Shown: piece after piece, positions 1 through 12,384 of the stretch | Numbering within the stretch: position 1 is the first letter of the stretch | How the letters are laid out: each line of letters starts with the position of its first letter | NCBI RefSeq assembly: GCF_032854445.1 | Contig: NC_088300.1 | Coordinates: forward strand, 74,021,005-74,085,004 | Direction of reading: 5' to 3' | Source of the DNA: Liolophura sinensis | Taxonomy: Eukaryota; Mollusca; Polyplacophora; Chitonida; Chitonidae | DNA length: 64,000 nt | Program-made: the position numbers and the translations under genes | Notes under the pieces: model-generated | What the model saw: only the letters and a program-made list of their open reading frames with translations | What the model was told of the DNA's origin: nothing | The model's database searches: none

Positions 1-112
1 CTCTGGGCCCTGCTTGGTTTCCTCCAACCATAATGCTGACTGTCGACGAATAAGTGAAATATTCTTCATGTACAGCATGAAACGTCAGTCAAGTAAGAAA
101 TAAACGTATACA
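1..112 (+). repeat. SINE 3'-domain fragment
   Basis: The window opens inside a diverged copy of the local tRNA-derived SINE. It shows the conserved 3' domain (a GGTTTCCTCC-like motif, then AAGTGAAATATTCTT) and a short A-rich tail. The 5' half is missing or lies outside the window. Confidence 0.75.
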
Positions 113-1181
113 TATCGCAAACCTGAAAATAAGCTGCAGGACAAGGACAATGCCATGCACCAATTACTATTTCGACAAGGATCAACTGTTTGGTACATGA
201 CAAAACTGCTACGTAAATATCATTCTAATGTTTTTACAATGTGGGCAGCTGAAAGATTTGCAGTTTCAGGTCATGTAATAAGTTCAAAATTATTTCCAGG
301 ACTGATGTTACCTTCATAGTGTTAAGTAGACACATATACAAAATTTCATGCTTGCTTTCCATGTATGAGGAAATCTAGATTATTCATGTACATATGCACT
401 ATATTTACATGAACAATCATGTAGGCACAATTGTTGCTTATGCTGAGTCTAAAGCACATGCAAACATCAGATAAATCTAACACAGTGAGGACAAATAATT
501 GACCTTGTACACAAGAGCATGCACACATGTACAACATGAACAACATGCAAATTCTGTGCCTGGAACGAAAGTGACAAGAAAGCAGTCCAACCTGGTTGGG
601 CAGGCAGCAAACCTTTGTCCATGAGTAAATGTATGAACAAGCCCTGCAGCTCAATAAATCATGTTCATGGCGTGGAGAGCAGAGTGCAGATCTGAGCCCG
701 GCGTAACGCTAGCGCTCTAGAACAATGGCCAGTAATTGCTGCCTACATGCACACTACAGCCTGCCTGGCATCTGATCACGGCACCCAGCACTGGTCACTC
801 AGACTGGCCAACGCTGCTACATACAGTCAATTATTAATTAGTCTCCAGCTGTCCAGCTGTATACTGTGAAACACACTCAGCTATATCCATTTTACCTACA
901 TTACATACATGCATGATGTATATACTTGTATAACCTCCCAAATTCTCAACCCTCCCTAAACTTCAATGGGTTACACACAGTATAATAGAATAATAGCCTG
1001 ATAAATTCACACGCCCATACAAAAATACCGCAGGGTTATGTCACGAGTACACCACATATACAACTGTAGTTCAGAACAAAGCAAAGAGAAATTGTTAATA
1101 TCCTTCATTTTCCGTCACTGTTTCCACTTCTACATGTATAAGTCCATCTTAACCTCACATGTATTAAGTTACATAAACTGA

Positions 1182-1280
1182 TTTATTTACTTATTTATTT
1201 ATTTGATTGGTGTTTTACGCCATACTCAAGAATATATCACTTGTATGAGGGCAATATGGTGAGAGGAAACCGAGTACAGG
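1182..1280 (-). repeat. SINE tail fragment, reverse orientation
   Basis: A (TTTA)n run is followed by GATTGGTGTTTTACGCC and ACTCAAGAATAT. This is the reverse complement of the conserved SINE 3' end. It breaks off after a GGAGGAAAC-like box. Confidence 0.75.
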
Positions 1281-3964
1281 AAGCGATTCTACATGTAAAC
1301 ATATATGTACACTTCAACCAACACAACAGTTCACTGATTATTATCACGATACATGCAAGTCAAAGTATACACTTTGGGATCAAACATCTACCTAATGTAC
1401 ATTATCCTAGAATTGTTTGAAAATCGGGTGTTGTAAAGGTGACTAAGATGGCATCAGAACTGTCTTTCAAACATGCTTTCTACATTGTGTCATGCTAATG
1501 GAATACCGGTACAGCCAATGTTCTGGATATCACTGGCTTTTGATGAAGCAGATTTCTATGACTATGTAGTAAATCATGTTGTATGAGCTTCTGTACAAGA
1601 CAAATACTAATGTCATACACACAGCTTAGGCCTACCTGCTCGGAATTCCACAGAAACACTTTGTACCCCTCAAAAAATCTTCAATGCATATTCTGCCATT
1701 CAATACCCAAGCATTTCTAAACACTTAACTCAGTAAAACTCCAATTCATGATCTACTGTGTACCTGAACAATTACCATTGTTTACAGACATATGGAAGCT
1801 TAACTGTTATTAAACCTCCCCTAACAGCATTCCCCTGGACAATGGCAAGATGTTTAGATGAATGTGTTCAGTTTCTGGTCTTTACAATAGGCACTGTATT
1901 GGTACATAAATTAAAAATTTAACACAGTTTTTCTTTCCTAACATTTGCATTTCTAAACTACATGTAAATAAATTTTACCACTTAAAGTCCACAGAGATAA
2001 AAGCGTGATTTGTGTATTCAGGGTTATTTCAGTTAATAGCCACTTGAATAACATTCTTTTTGCCTTTTCAATGAAGATGATGAAGTGATCTCTCATGGTG
2101 GGAGATGACTGAGATTACTGCTGGTATATCTCACATTTTACTCAAACTGAGATATGTTACATTTCATCAATAGCTATCATCAATATTTGGCACAATGCAG
2201 TAAGGAAATTTACTGTCATCTGTTAGTGATTAGTAACAGCTTTCAGTATGGTGAAATATTAGATGTCAGAAGGGAGCAATATTAATCAAACAGGTCAAAC
2301 AAGTTCAGTACTCTTAAATATTTAATGGCAGGTGATCAAGGGATACTGGTGGACAGGTAAGTAACATACCTTTGCCAAACTATGAAACTGTGGATTAAGC
2401 AGGATGCAAGCTGGGTGCTGGATCTAATTCCAATCACAATGTCTGTCTTGAACAACAGCAGTTTGAGAGAGGGTCAGGGGGAATCAGACTAGTCTAGGGG
2501 AGGTGTCAGTGACAGGTGATGGTCACAGGCAGGCTGTGGGGGTCACAAACATCACAGCAGCACAGGTATTAGGGGATAAAGAAGACAGATCACCTGTTAC
2601 AAACCAACACCCTGCCAAAGGGCCTCCTGACAATCATGCTAAAACCAGTTAATGTCCTGGTGGAACTTGCAGAGACAGGCTCTTGTCTTTTCAAGCCAGA
2701 TTCAGATTAAAACCAACTGCTACAACAACATGTGTAACCAATCACTTTGGAAGGATTCTTTCAGTCCTTGCAAGGGGTACAGGGGCCCTTTGGCTAGGGG
2801 GAGGTGCTGTATACCCTTGGGCTTGTTATTACCACTCTGGCCCCCTCCCATGCCACATGCTTACCCTAGAGATCCATTCAAATGATATTGCTGCCTGGGT
2901 AATATCTTCTTACCTTATACAACTAAGACTATACAAAGGATCAGAACTGTCAGCATGACTGAGAATTGCAGAGCTAGCAGGATCTGAGTAGTGCTCCTGC
3001 CACTGAAATAAAATGCATGAGCTTCTACCTATACCAACATTAAACAAGCTGCAATACTTTTCTAATCAAAAAGTTTTTCAGAATAAAGCTACGAAAATTT
3101 GATTATAAATTTAGATCACAAGGGTTCCAGGCTGTAACTATTTAAAAGAAGCTTCAAGCAGACAAAACAATAGCTTATGCATATTTGGTTTTGATTTATA
3201 ATACATTTACAGAACCATACCTGGCCTCTGAGAAGAAAATTTCAACAGCTACACATCCCCCAAGTTACAAGTATGTCTATTACATGGGCCATTGTCAATT
3301 ATATGTATACAGCCATCCCTTGTACTGAATGTTTCCCTACTTTATTGTATATAAAATTGAACATTTGACTACTTCATACAGCAATATTTAAGTTCAAACC
3401 TGCAAGTGCTGGTTGAATGTGAGATTATATTCTAGATGCCCATAATCATGTTACCGCAGACATACAAATTGATGTCTGGTAGCTCACATCAAACTAAATC
3501 CCAGGTACAAGTACATCAACGTCACATGTTTTAACCATCATGTGTTTGCCGGTAGGATGTATGACTGAGGCTACGAGTGGTGTGCACCTGTTCACCTGTC
3601 GCCTATAGAATACATGACAGATTCTGACACGGAACTACCTCTAATTCACTGCATCAACATCACAAATGCATCAAGTGACTAGAAGCGGGTCAAGTCAAAT
3701 GGAACTGTGCATGAGTAAATGTACTAGGATACTGGGATAAGCACTCGTGTAGGAGGTCGGCAAACATGCAGATACAGCTCTATATTTATGTACACACAAG
3801 CCATAAAAAGTCCTTTTCCTGATGGGGCACTCCTGGTATAGTTTAATGAACAGGGGCTCTGAACAGGACAGATTCAAATATACATTAACATAAAAATGTA
3901 TATTTATACTTAAACACTCCATGTCAGCTGCTCTCCTATGCTACACTCCAGTTAAGCCATGCTG

Positions 3965-3987
3965 AGGGAGGGAGGGAGGGAGGGAGA
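3965..3987. repeat. (GGGA)n microsatellite
   Basis: A short perfect GGGA tract of five to six units in otherwise non-repetitive DNA. Confidence 0.8.
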
Positions 3988-5010
3988 AAGATATTTACTT
4001 CAAATGGACATGAAAATCTTATGCATATGCATACCAATGGTTGATTGTGTGTATATGAATTCAAAAGTTAATGACAAATACAATGTATGGAGAGTATATT
4101 AACATTTTCCAGTAAGTGGGAACCCTCTGTTTGAGCCTCGAGCATTTGACTACACAAAGCAGAAATCCATAGGGTTGCGGACCAGTAGTCCAATGAAAAC
4201 TGCTGTTAGTGCACGAACTGATAACGACTAAAGTCAGACTAGGATGGTAGAAAAGCTTGATCAGATCTGAACCTGGTGCAATGTACAGGTATTCACAGTT
4301 GCACAATGACAAGTACTTAGGACATATACATGTATGTATGCATCCATGCAGAACCTTGTCTAAAAATTTCAATATTCCATCTTAGCATCAAATACATAAA
4401 ACTTGTCAAATTAATATGAATTTAAATCACTCAAACATAACATTTCTATATTAAACTTAAGCGAAAATGTGAAGTGACCCCTTTAACACTGCACTTCCAC
4501 AAACGCTGAACCGAGCTGAGTATTAGCTGGAGACACCTGCTGGTAACTCAAACAATACCTCAGCAGGAAAAGGAAAAGTTTAGCATGGCAAAGTTTGAAG
4601 ATATGTGATCTATCCCCATACTTACTTCCCTATTTGTCACTTTAATATAAATTTATTATACATGTCAAGAAAGTGAACTACTTAAACATATTTAAAGTGG
4701 AAATTATGACAGGGAACCCATCATCATGTGACTTTCATTTTAAAATGACGCAGAAAAAGCACATTTTACATTTAATTATCGTGTCTGCCTAAGTGACATA
4801 TTAATTTTATTAAATAAGAGTCTTTTCCTAATAATATAAAAAAATGATTTACTGGTCAAGTAGGTGATGAACAAAACACCAGGATAACTATTCATTTAAA
4901 TATAACATATTAACACACATGATCTAAAAACGCTGCACATCTTCACACTCACTTTAAAATGGGTGATTTAACTCAGTCTTGTATACATGCGCATGTAAAG
5001 ATAAGCTTAC

Positions 5011-5365
5011 CTTGCAAACTTCTTCGTCTTGTTGTTTCTCGTAAATCATAAAATGGAGATGTTCGCTGAGGTTCAGTTGGACTTAGATTGGGACTGAGGT
5101 TTAGAATTGGAGGACTGTGTGTGCTGAAGAAGTGTTCAAAGCTTTCACCACTAGAGTTTGCGGCAGCTGACATTGCTGACAAGTGTCCCAATTCTGGAAG
5201 TATGGCAGCTGAGTCATGACTGTAACGCGCTCCCACATTACCAGAGGTAGGCGATACTTGACTGTTGTGATGATGATGTAAGAGATGACCAGGGTAGCCT
5301 GGTGGCTTGGGCAAAATGTGGCGATATCGAACTTGATTGTCTTTCTGAGAGGCAGCAATAGGCAT
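5011..5365 (-). CDS. First coding exon of an unrecognised Pro/Ser/His-rich protein (5' partial gene)
   Basis: ATG at 5365 opens 118 codons that end at a strong donor (CAAG|GTAAGC, phase 1; intron starts at 5010). The encoded segment starts MPIAASQKDNQ. It has a His run (HHHH) near residue 30, many S-P and P-P pairs, and ends in a basic stretch (TTRRRSLQ). This is a low-complexity, probably disordered N-terminus that I cannot assign to a family. An acceptor (TTTATTTGACAG) sits at 5425/5426, so the exon spans about 5011..5424 with a short 5' UTR. The gene runs left out of the window. RRRS-type basic/Ser motifs could be phosphorylation sites, but that is inference. Confidence 0.6.
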
Positions 5366-6759
5366 GATTCAAGACTCACACCTGACAGAACAATTCCCCT
5401 GATGTGGCTAGGTAGTACAGTCAGCTGTCAAATAAAGTAAGTCAAAATATACATCAGTGTTAACTAAAACATAGAAGTTTTTTTATTGATTTTAATACAA
5501 AAAATTTATAACACTTTACATTCTGACTCGGACAAAAAGGTATACATTTTAATATTAATTGGGTAACATGTAATCATAAACAGAGATCAAGAGTCTTTCT
5601 CATATCGTAAAGTAAGACAAAGTCTATGGCACAAAGTAAGACTCAATGACTTTATAATATTGATCTCTCTAGTATAACTTCAGCATTACTCTTCAAAGTT
5701 AGAAAAGATTTTTAAACATTTTACATATTTATAGGGTAAGAAACAACATCAAAAACAATCACAGGTATGCATATCATAATGACGACAATTACATGACCCT
5801 CTCATTAACACATTTGAACTTTGTGTGCTTTATGTTTGACATCTGACTCTGGATATTAAGTTGGATATAATAAGGGAGGGAGGGTTTCATGACTGTCAAA
5901 AAATTTTAACATCTGTAGCAAAACAACAAGTTGTGTTAGATAAAGTTTATACGTATAATATGTACAATCATTCATAAGTATAAGCCTAAACCCTTTATCA
6001 AAACTGACAACTCACAACTCAATTAAATTAAAAGTCAGCGAAACATATACATGTACCACCATAAAGGTGTGTATTTAATTCACAGTTAAGCATGTACCTG
6101 TTTTTCATCAGATCCATGAAGTTCAACATTTACATAATAAATTCCTCAACTGAACATCTGACAATTAAAACTTTTCCTTAGATAGGATGCAGAGTTACTA
6201 GTATAGGCCCTAAAAAGTTTTAAAACTTACTCCCTATACCAGTAACCTTAAGTTAGCAGTGAAACTGAAACTATTACAAATTTTTCCAACAAGAAGGTAA
6301 ATGACAAACTGAATATATGAACACTGTACTATACGGTACAAACCTTTCACAGCAGAATGATGTCCAAATTTTTCAACATAAAAGAAAGTCTACTGTAAAT
6401 GTAATACTAAATGTGTCTCATTTCAACCACTGGTACTATTACTTAAACTTAGTTAGCTTCAGAAAACACATCCGTTCACCTCAACACATGATAACATGAA
6501 TAAATTCGAAAGCCGGACATACACCCACAGAGGCGAACACACCCACACCGGCCTGACTCAAGCTCGTCAACCCCCTGTGCTGAAAGCTATGCGCTTAGCC
6601 TTCAGTCACGCAGAAAGGCAGGCCAGCCATGGCCATGCAAATTCACGTTCATCGTGGCACGCGAACCGAGAGCAAAACGCACATTTCAAGACCTTAACGG
6701 CATCCCTACTCGTTTTATCATTCATCCAAACAAAACTTAAATGTATAAATTATACTCAC

Positions 6760-6890
6760 GCCAAATATGTGTGTTCATGGATGTCACAGTTCCAGCAAAA
6801 TGCCCAAAAGTTTAGCAGAAAGAGTCATGAAACGCCTAGTAAATCGTTCCTCTCAGCGAGAAATCGAATAAAGGATTCCCCGCCTACATT
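6760..6890 (-). other. Candidate non-coding 5' UTR exon of the left minus-strand gene
   Basis: On the minus strand a good donor (TTTGGC|GTGAGTATAA) ends a GC-richer stretch just downstream of the shared promoter area. It would splice to the acceptor at 5425. This is inferred only from the splice sites; the upstream limit is arbitrary. Confidence 0.35.
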
Positions 6891-7440
6891 GATGACGTCA
6901 CGGCCGTAGGAAATACCTCCAGAACGAAATTTGCCGAAATATTTTCTACAAAACGAAAACGTCTAAGCTATAAATTATCTCTCATTTTACAATTTTTGTC
7001 TCGAATGTAGCAATAATTTGGGTTTTCTTGCACGCAAATTATTGGTGAACTTTTCACTTCATTTGTGGCTACTGACGTCAGCCTGTCTATAAATAAATCA
7101 AAGGTAATGGTTGGTCTATTTGCGGCAGGTGTCAGGACCTTGCAATTTCATTGGTTGGATGTAACTATACATTGCCCTGCTTTCTTGTTAGACTTCAGTG
7201 AGACGCAAAGTGATCGAGAGGCGGAGAGCACGACAGTTGTCGGAGAAGAGGCCGAGTTTGGCTCGGGATGAGGTGGTAAATTTTGAAAGAAAAATTTAAA
7301 AAACTGTTCAAAGAATTATATAGCTTGATATTTACGCGACCTGCCTGTCCAGTCGAAGAGGAGAGCAAAGGCCGTCAAATTTGACAGGCAACCGGATCTT
7401 TCGCCATTTTGAAGATTTTCGGGGCTTTGTTAGGTGAGAA
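6880..7440. promoter_or_regulatory. Divergent promoter region with CRE motifs
   Basis: The gene start on each side points away from this region. It contains two perfect TGACGTCA palindromes (6893..6900 and 7073..7080), a TATAAA-like sequence near 7087, a GCCATTTTG YY1-like motif near 7402, and raised CpG content compared with the flanks. A strong donor at 7433/7434 (TTAG|GTGAGA) suggests that a non-coding first exon of PNRC ends there and splices to an acceptor around 7623. A third TGACGTCA at 7616..7623 overlaps that acceptor, so it may be incidental. Confidence 0.5.
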
Positions 7441-7660
7441 AATTTGGGAACTGCACAGCACAGCACACGTTTGTATTTCATTGATCATTTCTAGTCGATC
7501 ATACACATGGTGCTGCTGTTTTTGTGTTAGTAACTGACAAGATTGGATGTAAACTGTGTTGAGAGCGTATTTGTAAACAAAGTCATCAGACTTCAGTTGA
7601 CCTACTTATTTCCTGTGACGTCAGTATTCGTGGAGAAGCAGGCCAAAGTAACCTTGGCAA

Positions 7661-8146
7661 ATGACTTCGCCCAGCAAGAGAAACATGAAAAACCCAACCA
7701 AAGAAAACGGACGGCCTAGAAATAAGGCGAAGGCCTCTGGAACCATTAATCGGCAGCAGAGGCCTAAAAATGTTGACAATTCAAGGAGAAGTCCAACCTC
7801 TCCTTTTGCACAAGACCGTTTATCTCCAGTGAATTCCACAAAGACTGGTCATGTTCCCAGTCCTGGGAAAAGGAATAGTGTTCAGGGTACATCAAATAGT
7901 AAGCGTGAAGTCAGGTCATCATCTCGACAGGGACCATCCCCTTCACAACTGCAGCTGATGTCAATTGAGGACCTTCAGCCATTTGCTTATGCCGGTGCCA
8001 AATTCAGCGACCCACCATCACCTAAGGTGCTTCCAAAGCCACCTTCCCACTGGATGTCTGGTGGTATCTTGAGTCCCAACAACAGTAACTGTGCAGATAT
8101 GACCAGTCATTTGAAAATGATGCTGAAAGTTCACGTCCAGGCATAG
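7661..8146 (+). CDS. PNRC2: PNRC-family protein (proline-rich nuclear receptor coactivator / decapping adaptor)
   Basis: A single uninterrupted 161-codon frame. The signature block is at residues 110-131 ([22 protein letters not shown]), nearly identical to the vertebrate PNRC1/2 core. It includes the SD/EPPSP SH3-type motif and the LPKPPSHW segment known in PNRC2 to bind the decapping factor DCP1A. The C-terminus ([11 protein letters not shown], 151-161) also matches the family ending. The basic, Ser/Pro-rich N-terminal 100 residues are poorly conserved and disordered, as in the family. Vertebrate PNRC2 links UPF1 to DCP1A in mRNA decay and can coactivate nuclear receptors; a role in mRNA decay is the likelier ancestral function (inference). 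The length is slightly above human PNRC2 (about 139). An acceptor just upstream suggests a separate 5' UTR exon. Confidence 0.93.
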   Translation: MTSPSKRNMKNPTKENGRPRNKAKASGTINRQQRPKNVDNSRRSPTSPFAQDRLSPVNSTKTGHVPSPGKRNSVQGTSNSKREVRSSSRQGPSPSQLQLMSIEDLQPFAYAGAKFSDPPSPKVLPKPPSHWMSGGILSPNNSNCADMTSHLKMMLKVHVQA

Positions 8147-11100
8147 CTCTCGCTACTTGTACCCAGAACTATGAAAGCATTCCACGACTACTTGCCATAT
8201 TTTTCTACAATGGCTACATGTAGTCAGCTGTTGCAGCACATTTCACTTTTGAGCTGTTTGTCATGTTGACATCTTCATCATTCATCCATCGTCATCATTT
8301 CAAGATTTACAACATATCAAAGTATTTACTTTTTTTTGTCATGTCACAAGTTTTTGAGTTACAAATGTACAGTGCTACAGATAGTACTATTATGGAGTAA
8401 CTTAATTAGTCATGACAATTGGGTGGGTTATATGAGGAGGAGGGCTCTGTTCTATCTATTTTTTTTTTTTGACCTCTCAGTCAGTTTTTGTTTTCAAAAC
8501 TATTGGGCATAGGGTGGGGGGTATTTTTTATTCTTCATGATGGACTTAAAATTTCTACTTAGAAAGGGCAACACAGATGTAAATGTATTGTACATAATAT
8601 TTTTATGAACAGGTTTTCCATATGCTCGAGCATGATCGGTATTGTAGGCAAAATGAGAAAAAATTTAGTGCAATAGATTATTTTGGAAAAACAAAATTAT
8701 TTTGTATTGTGTAAATAATTTTACATATTTTTAGAAAAGGACAACACTGTTTGTTACAATTTTGACAAGATCCCATGATTTATGTTTACATCTGTTCTTA
8801 TGTGAGTTTTAAGATACTTGTTCCGACAGGTAGTCTAGTCAAAAGTTAAAGAGAACAGTTATTTTTCATTGGGGTTTGCAGGGGTGGGAAGGGTTACCAT
8901 TATCTTAGGATCCGATGGAAAATCCTGATTTTATTGGGGTTGCAAGGGGAGTAAATATGGTGTGATCAAGTCCTGTACATAGTTGTGCTATTTTTTTTTC
9001 CTTTGTAATTTATCTTGTGAATCTGTTGACTATAAAACACTTCCTCTGTTTTTGTACTTGTGTCTTATGTTATATGTAGTGAAAGTGTTAATTACATAAA
9101 ATTGAAACTTCATGTTGACGCAAGTACAAATATCAAGTTAGAGGCTTTTAGTTATTATCACTGTGCTTCTAGCCAGACATGGAATTTTAAGTAGACATAT
9201 GAGCATTTCTAGGGTTTTTGTGGCCTTCGAAAAATGTGATAATTAAAATTGTTTGAACTTAATATAATTTTTTCAGAAAGACACATTTTATCTACGACAA
9301 AACTGAGTGTACCTTTTCCTCAGATCTCGAATGGTTTGCACCATTGACAGTTGATAAGAATGTAATTATCATTTTGTCTTTTGTTAGATTTTTTTCCTTT
9401 TTTTTTGCTAGCAGAGTTTGCTATCTGCAATGTGTTCTGTGTGTTTATATGTGATGTTATTGAATTTTTATCTTGACCATGTAGATCGATCAAGTGCATC
9501 TTCCATAGATAATTTCTACTGAAGACATGTTATATTTACGAGATCTCTTTAACTGTTACAACTTTTGTAAACATAATCTTGGGGCTGTCGAAAGAAAGAA
9601 CAGATTGCCAGACAAACCATGTCAGAACTAAGACGATTCAATTACTAAGGAGACTTATTTAAGTCGAAGAACACTTGCCAGAAAGATGGAACTGTTGCGA
9701 GTTACTTGGGGAACAGAGTTCCAGTAAAAGAGCACCTGTCAGAAAGACAAACTTGTGTGACTCAAAGACAGAGTACATGCCAAGTACTTTCTGGAAATAG
9801 GGTTGGAACTCTTTGTGAGATAAATTCCGCTACTCAGGGGACAGAGTTCAAGTTCAAGAACAAGGATATAAAGATAGTGCTGTTGCCAGGAAGGAATTCA
9901 TCACATCAAGTTCCAAGATTAGTCTTATTTCTGATATGAAGTGGAATCCTTTAAAGTGTGACCTGAACTGGTGAACGTACTCGGAGAACAGGAACATGGA
10001 ATGAGACTGGCACAGAGTGGTATATTGTTCGACAAACAGTGTTTTCAAAAATAAAATGTTAGTACTGCATACCCTACAATGCCGTTGAGGAAACCAGGAC
10101 TATAAACATTTACAACTGTGAACCTTTGTTATCTCTTAGTGATACATGCCCTCCTCCTCATGGATGTCTCTGTAACTTTTTTTTTCTCTTTTTTTACTTT
10201 TTTTTTTTTAGGGTCCTTTTTAGGACCCGCAAATCTTCCCGAAAGGGTACTTTCAATCAAGCACTTGTAAGACTGAGCGACTGTGCGGGTTATGAAAGTG
10301 TGGGGTTGTTAAAATAATTGCCTGCACAATGCATTTTATTTCAAACGTGAATGAATTGTATTTTGTATGTTGATACTAGACTCATTTAGTGCTGCTTACT
10401 GCTAAATGTAAGTTATGAACCACATAATTTTGATCTCAAAATAAAACTTTAATTCTGAGAATGCAGTTTCTATTTTTGTTTATAATCTCTTAGCAAAATT
10501 ATGAAATGGCATAAAGCCCATGTCAAAACTGGAAGTAATTTGTTTGTAGCAATCGGTTCTTAGGAAGATAACCAGAAAGGACTACAACTTGCCAGTTTAC
10601 GCACCATTCTACAGACTGGAAATAGGGTGGGTTGTGTGAGTTTTCTTGAGGGTGGGGCATCTGTTTGGACTGAGTAAGGGTCCGTTTGTAGCTTATGCCC
10701 AGGTAAGAGCAGCAGGAACCATGGAGATGAAGTGCTATTCAGTGGAGAGAAACATTCAAGACACGCATCAAAATGGGTGACTAGGTAATGACCAGGTAAG
10801 TGGTAATTTGGAATAGTTGGTAAGTATGGTTTGCGAATATATTTGTGGGTTTGTCTGAAAGAAAGCCGGTGTGCTGCTAGCTTGCAGTCCCCTCCAGGTA
10901 GAAAGCCCTGTTTTTTTTTTTTATAAAGTGTGACCGTCACTAGTATTTAGAGAAGGGAAAGCACAATACAACAGTTCTGATTGCCTCAAACTTGGTTTCA
11001 CAAAAATTGACACCAACAAATCTGATGGTTTCATTTTCTTGTTGCGGGTACCATATTTGATGGAATCATTGCATGTTCAGTGGAAAAATAATCTGAAAAA

Positions 11101-11321
11101 GCTGTGGAGGTCATTGGCAAGAAACAACTGTACTCCGTGTAGTTTGGTGGTGAGCATTTGTTCTTGCTGTGTTGTCCCGTGTCCACAATAACCCCTTGCG
11201 AATGATGTCTCCGAAATATTTGGGCTCAACAAATTTTAATTCAAGCTTTATAACCTGGGCTACAGAATTAACATTTAGAGTAGTTTGTTCATTTGTCTAG
11301 GTCTATATGTGATTGAAATTT

Positions 11322-11459
11322 TTGTAGCAGACCTTTCCGGCTATAGTACACCTCCAATGCTAGCAGATTGTAGCAGACCTTTCCGGCTATAGTACACCTC
11401 CAATGCTAGCAGATTGTAGCAGACCTTTCCGGCTATAGTACACCTCCAATGCTAGCAGA
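11322..11459. repeat. Three perfect tandem copies of a 46-bp unit
   Basis: Units 11322..11367, 11368..11413 and 11414..11459 read identically by eye. Each starts TTGTAGCAGACC and ends CAATGCTAGCAGA. The absence of divergence points to a recent duplication, inside what is probably the PNRC 3' UTR. Confidence 0.97.
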
Positions 11460-11984
11460 ATTTAATTAAATTTGGTAGTAATCTCTTTATTCTAGCTGAT
11501 AATATAATTGTGAATGCATTTGCTTAAAGAGGGAACTTCAAAGGGTTTTGGTCTGAAAGAGAAATTTAGCAGTCAGTCCAGCACTGGTTCATTCATCAGA
11601 CGTCCACTAAGTCACAAAAACTTACATTTTTGTAAACCTGGATGAGAAGCACCACCATTAATATTGCTATGTTAAAGAAAAAGCTAAGAGCTAAGCGATG
11701 GAGACTTTTCATGTATTCCAGTGGATAATTACACATATATCAAAAAAAAAGTTACAATAATGAATTTTCAGGAAGGAAACTTCCACAAACGTATGCAATA
11801 ACAGGAGAAGCCTGTTGATAAGTTCAGTGTTACAGCTCACCTTTAAATAATGCGTTCAGGATTGATGACATCATGCATGTGTGGAAGCCGGATTTGTGGT
11901 TTTGCAGACTCGTGGTGCTAAAGTGTGACATGTACCTGTTTTGTGTTATACCCTATATCTGACCTGTGGGTTTGAGTGCATTCA

Positions 11985-11990
11985 AATAAA
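11985..11990 (+). terminator. Poly(A) signal AATAAA, best distal candidate for PNRC
   Basis: A canonical hexamer followed within about 25 bases by a GT/T-rich downstream element. Upstream alternatives are at 10050 and 10440. Confidence 0.45.
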
Positions 11991-12356
11991 TCTTTGAAAC
12001 CACAAATACTCTGTTCTTTGTGTTCATTTTCGACTTATTAAAAATGAAATATTGACCAGTCCGATAACTGGCTCAAACTTCCAACAGCTGAATTGATAAT
12101 GATTGTTCCACCGGTTTCTGAGAAGAACTAAACCGATAGGAATATCACAAATTTGCATTTGGACATTCAACCATACAGTTCTTTGTGAAAGCGGGTCAAA
12201 GGACACTTCATAATTTGAACTGGTCATGATGCTTACAGCTTGTCAAAAGTTCTGAGTTTGAATCCAGTGCAAGCCAGATTTCATTGAGTTTCACTTAAGA
12301 AATCCTGTTGATGCTTACCTCCACTGTGAAATGAGATACTGATTTCTACCATACTA

Positions 12357-12384
12357 TGTACATATATATATATATATATATAAT
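12357..12384. repeat. (TA)n microsatellite
   Basis: A run of about ten TA units in the interval between the converging PNRC and PRC1 genes. Confidence 0.85.

Larger units (their letters stand above)
113..5010 (-). other. Presumed first intron of the left minus-strand gene
   Basis: This is nearly 5 kb of AT-rich DNA downstream of the splice donor at 5010/5009. I examined acceptor-like sites (for example near 2530) and found no following frame that continues the phase-1 reading of the exon at 5011..5365. Short open frames near 2650..2960 lack splice or protein-family support. The next coding exon therefore probably lies left of the window. Confidence 0.5.
8147..12005 (+). other. Probable long 3' UTR of PNRC
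   Basis: No splice-supported coding sequence is visible. The stretch is T-rich and holds AATAAA signals at 10050..10055, 10440..10445 and 11985..11990. The last is followed by a GT/T-rich segment (TGTTCTTTGTGTTCATTTT), which makes it the best distal cleavage site. How far the transcript really extends is inference. Confidence 0.45.
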
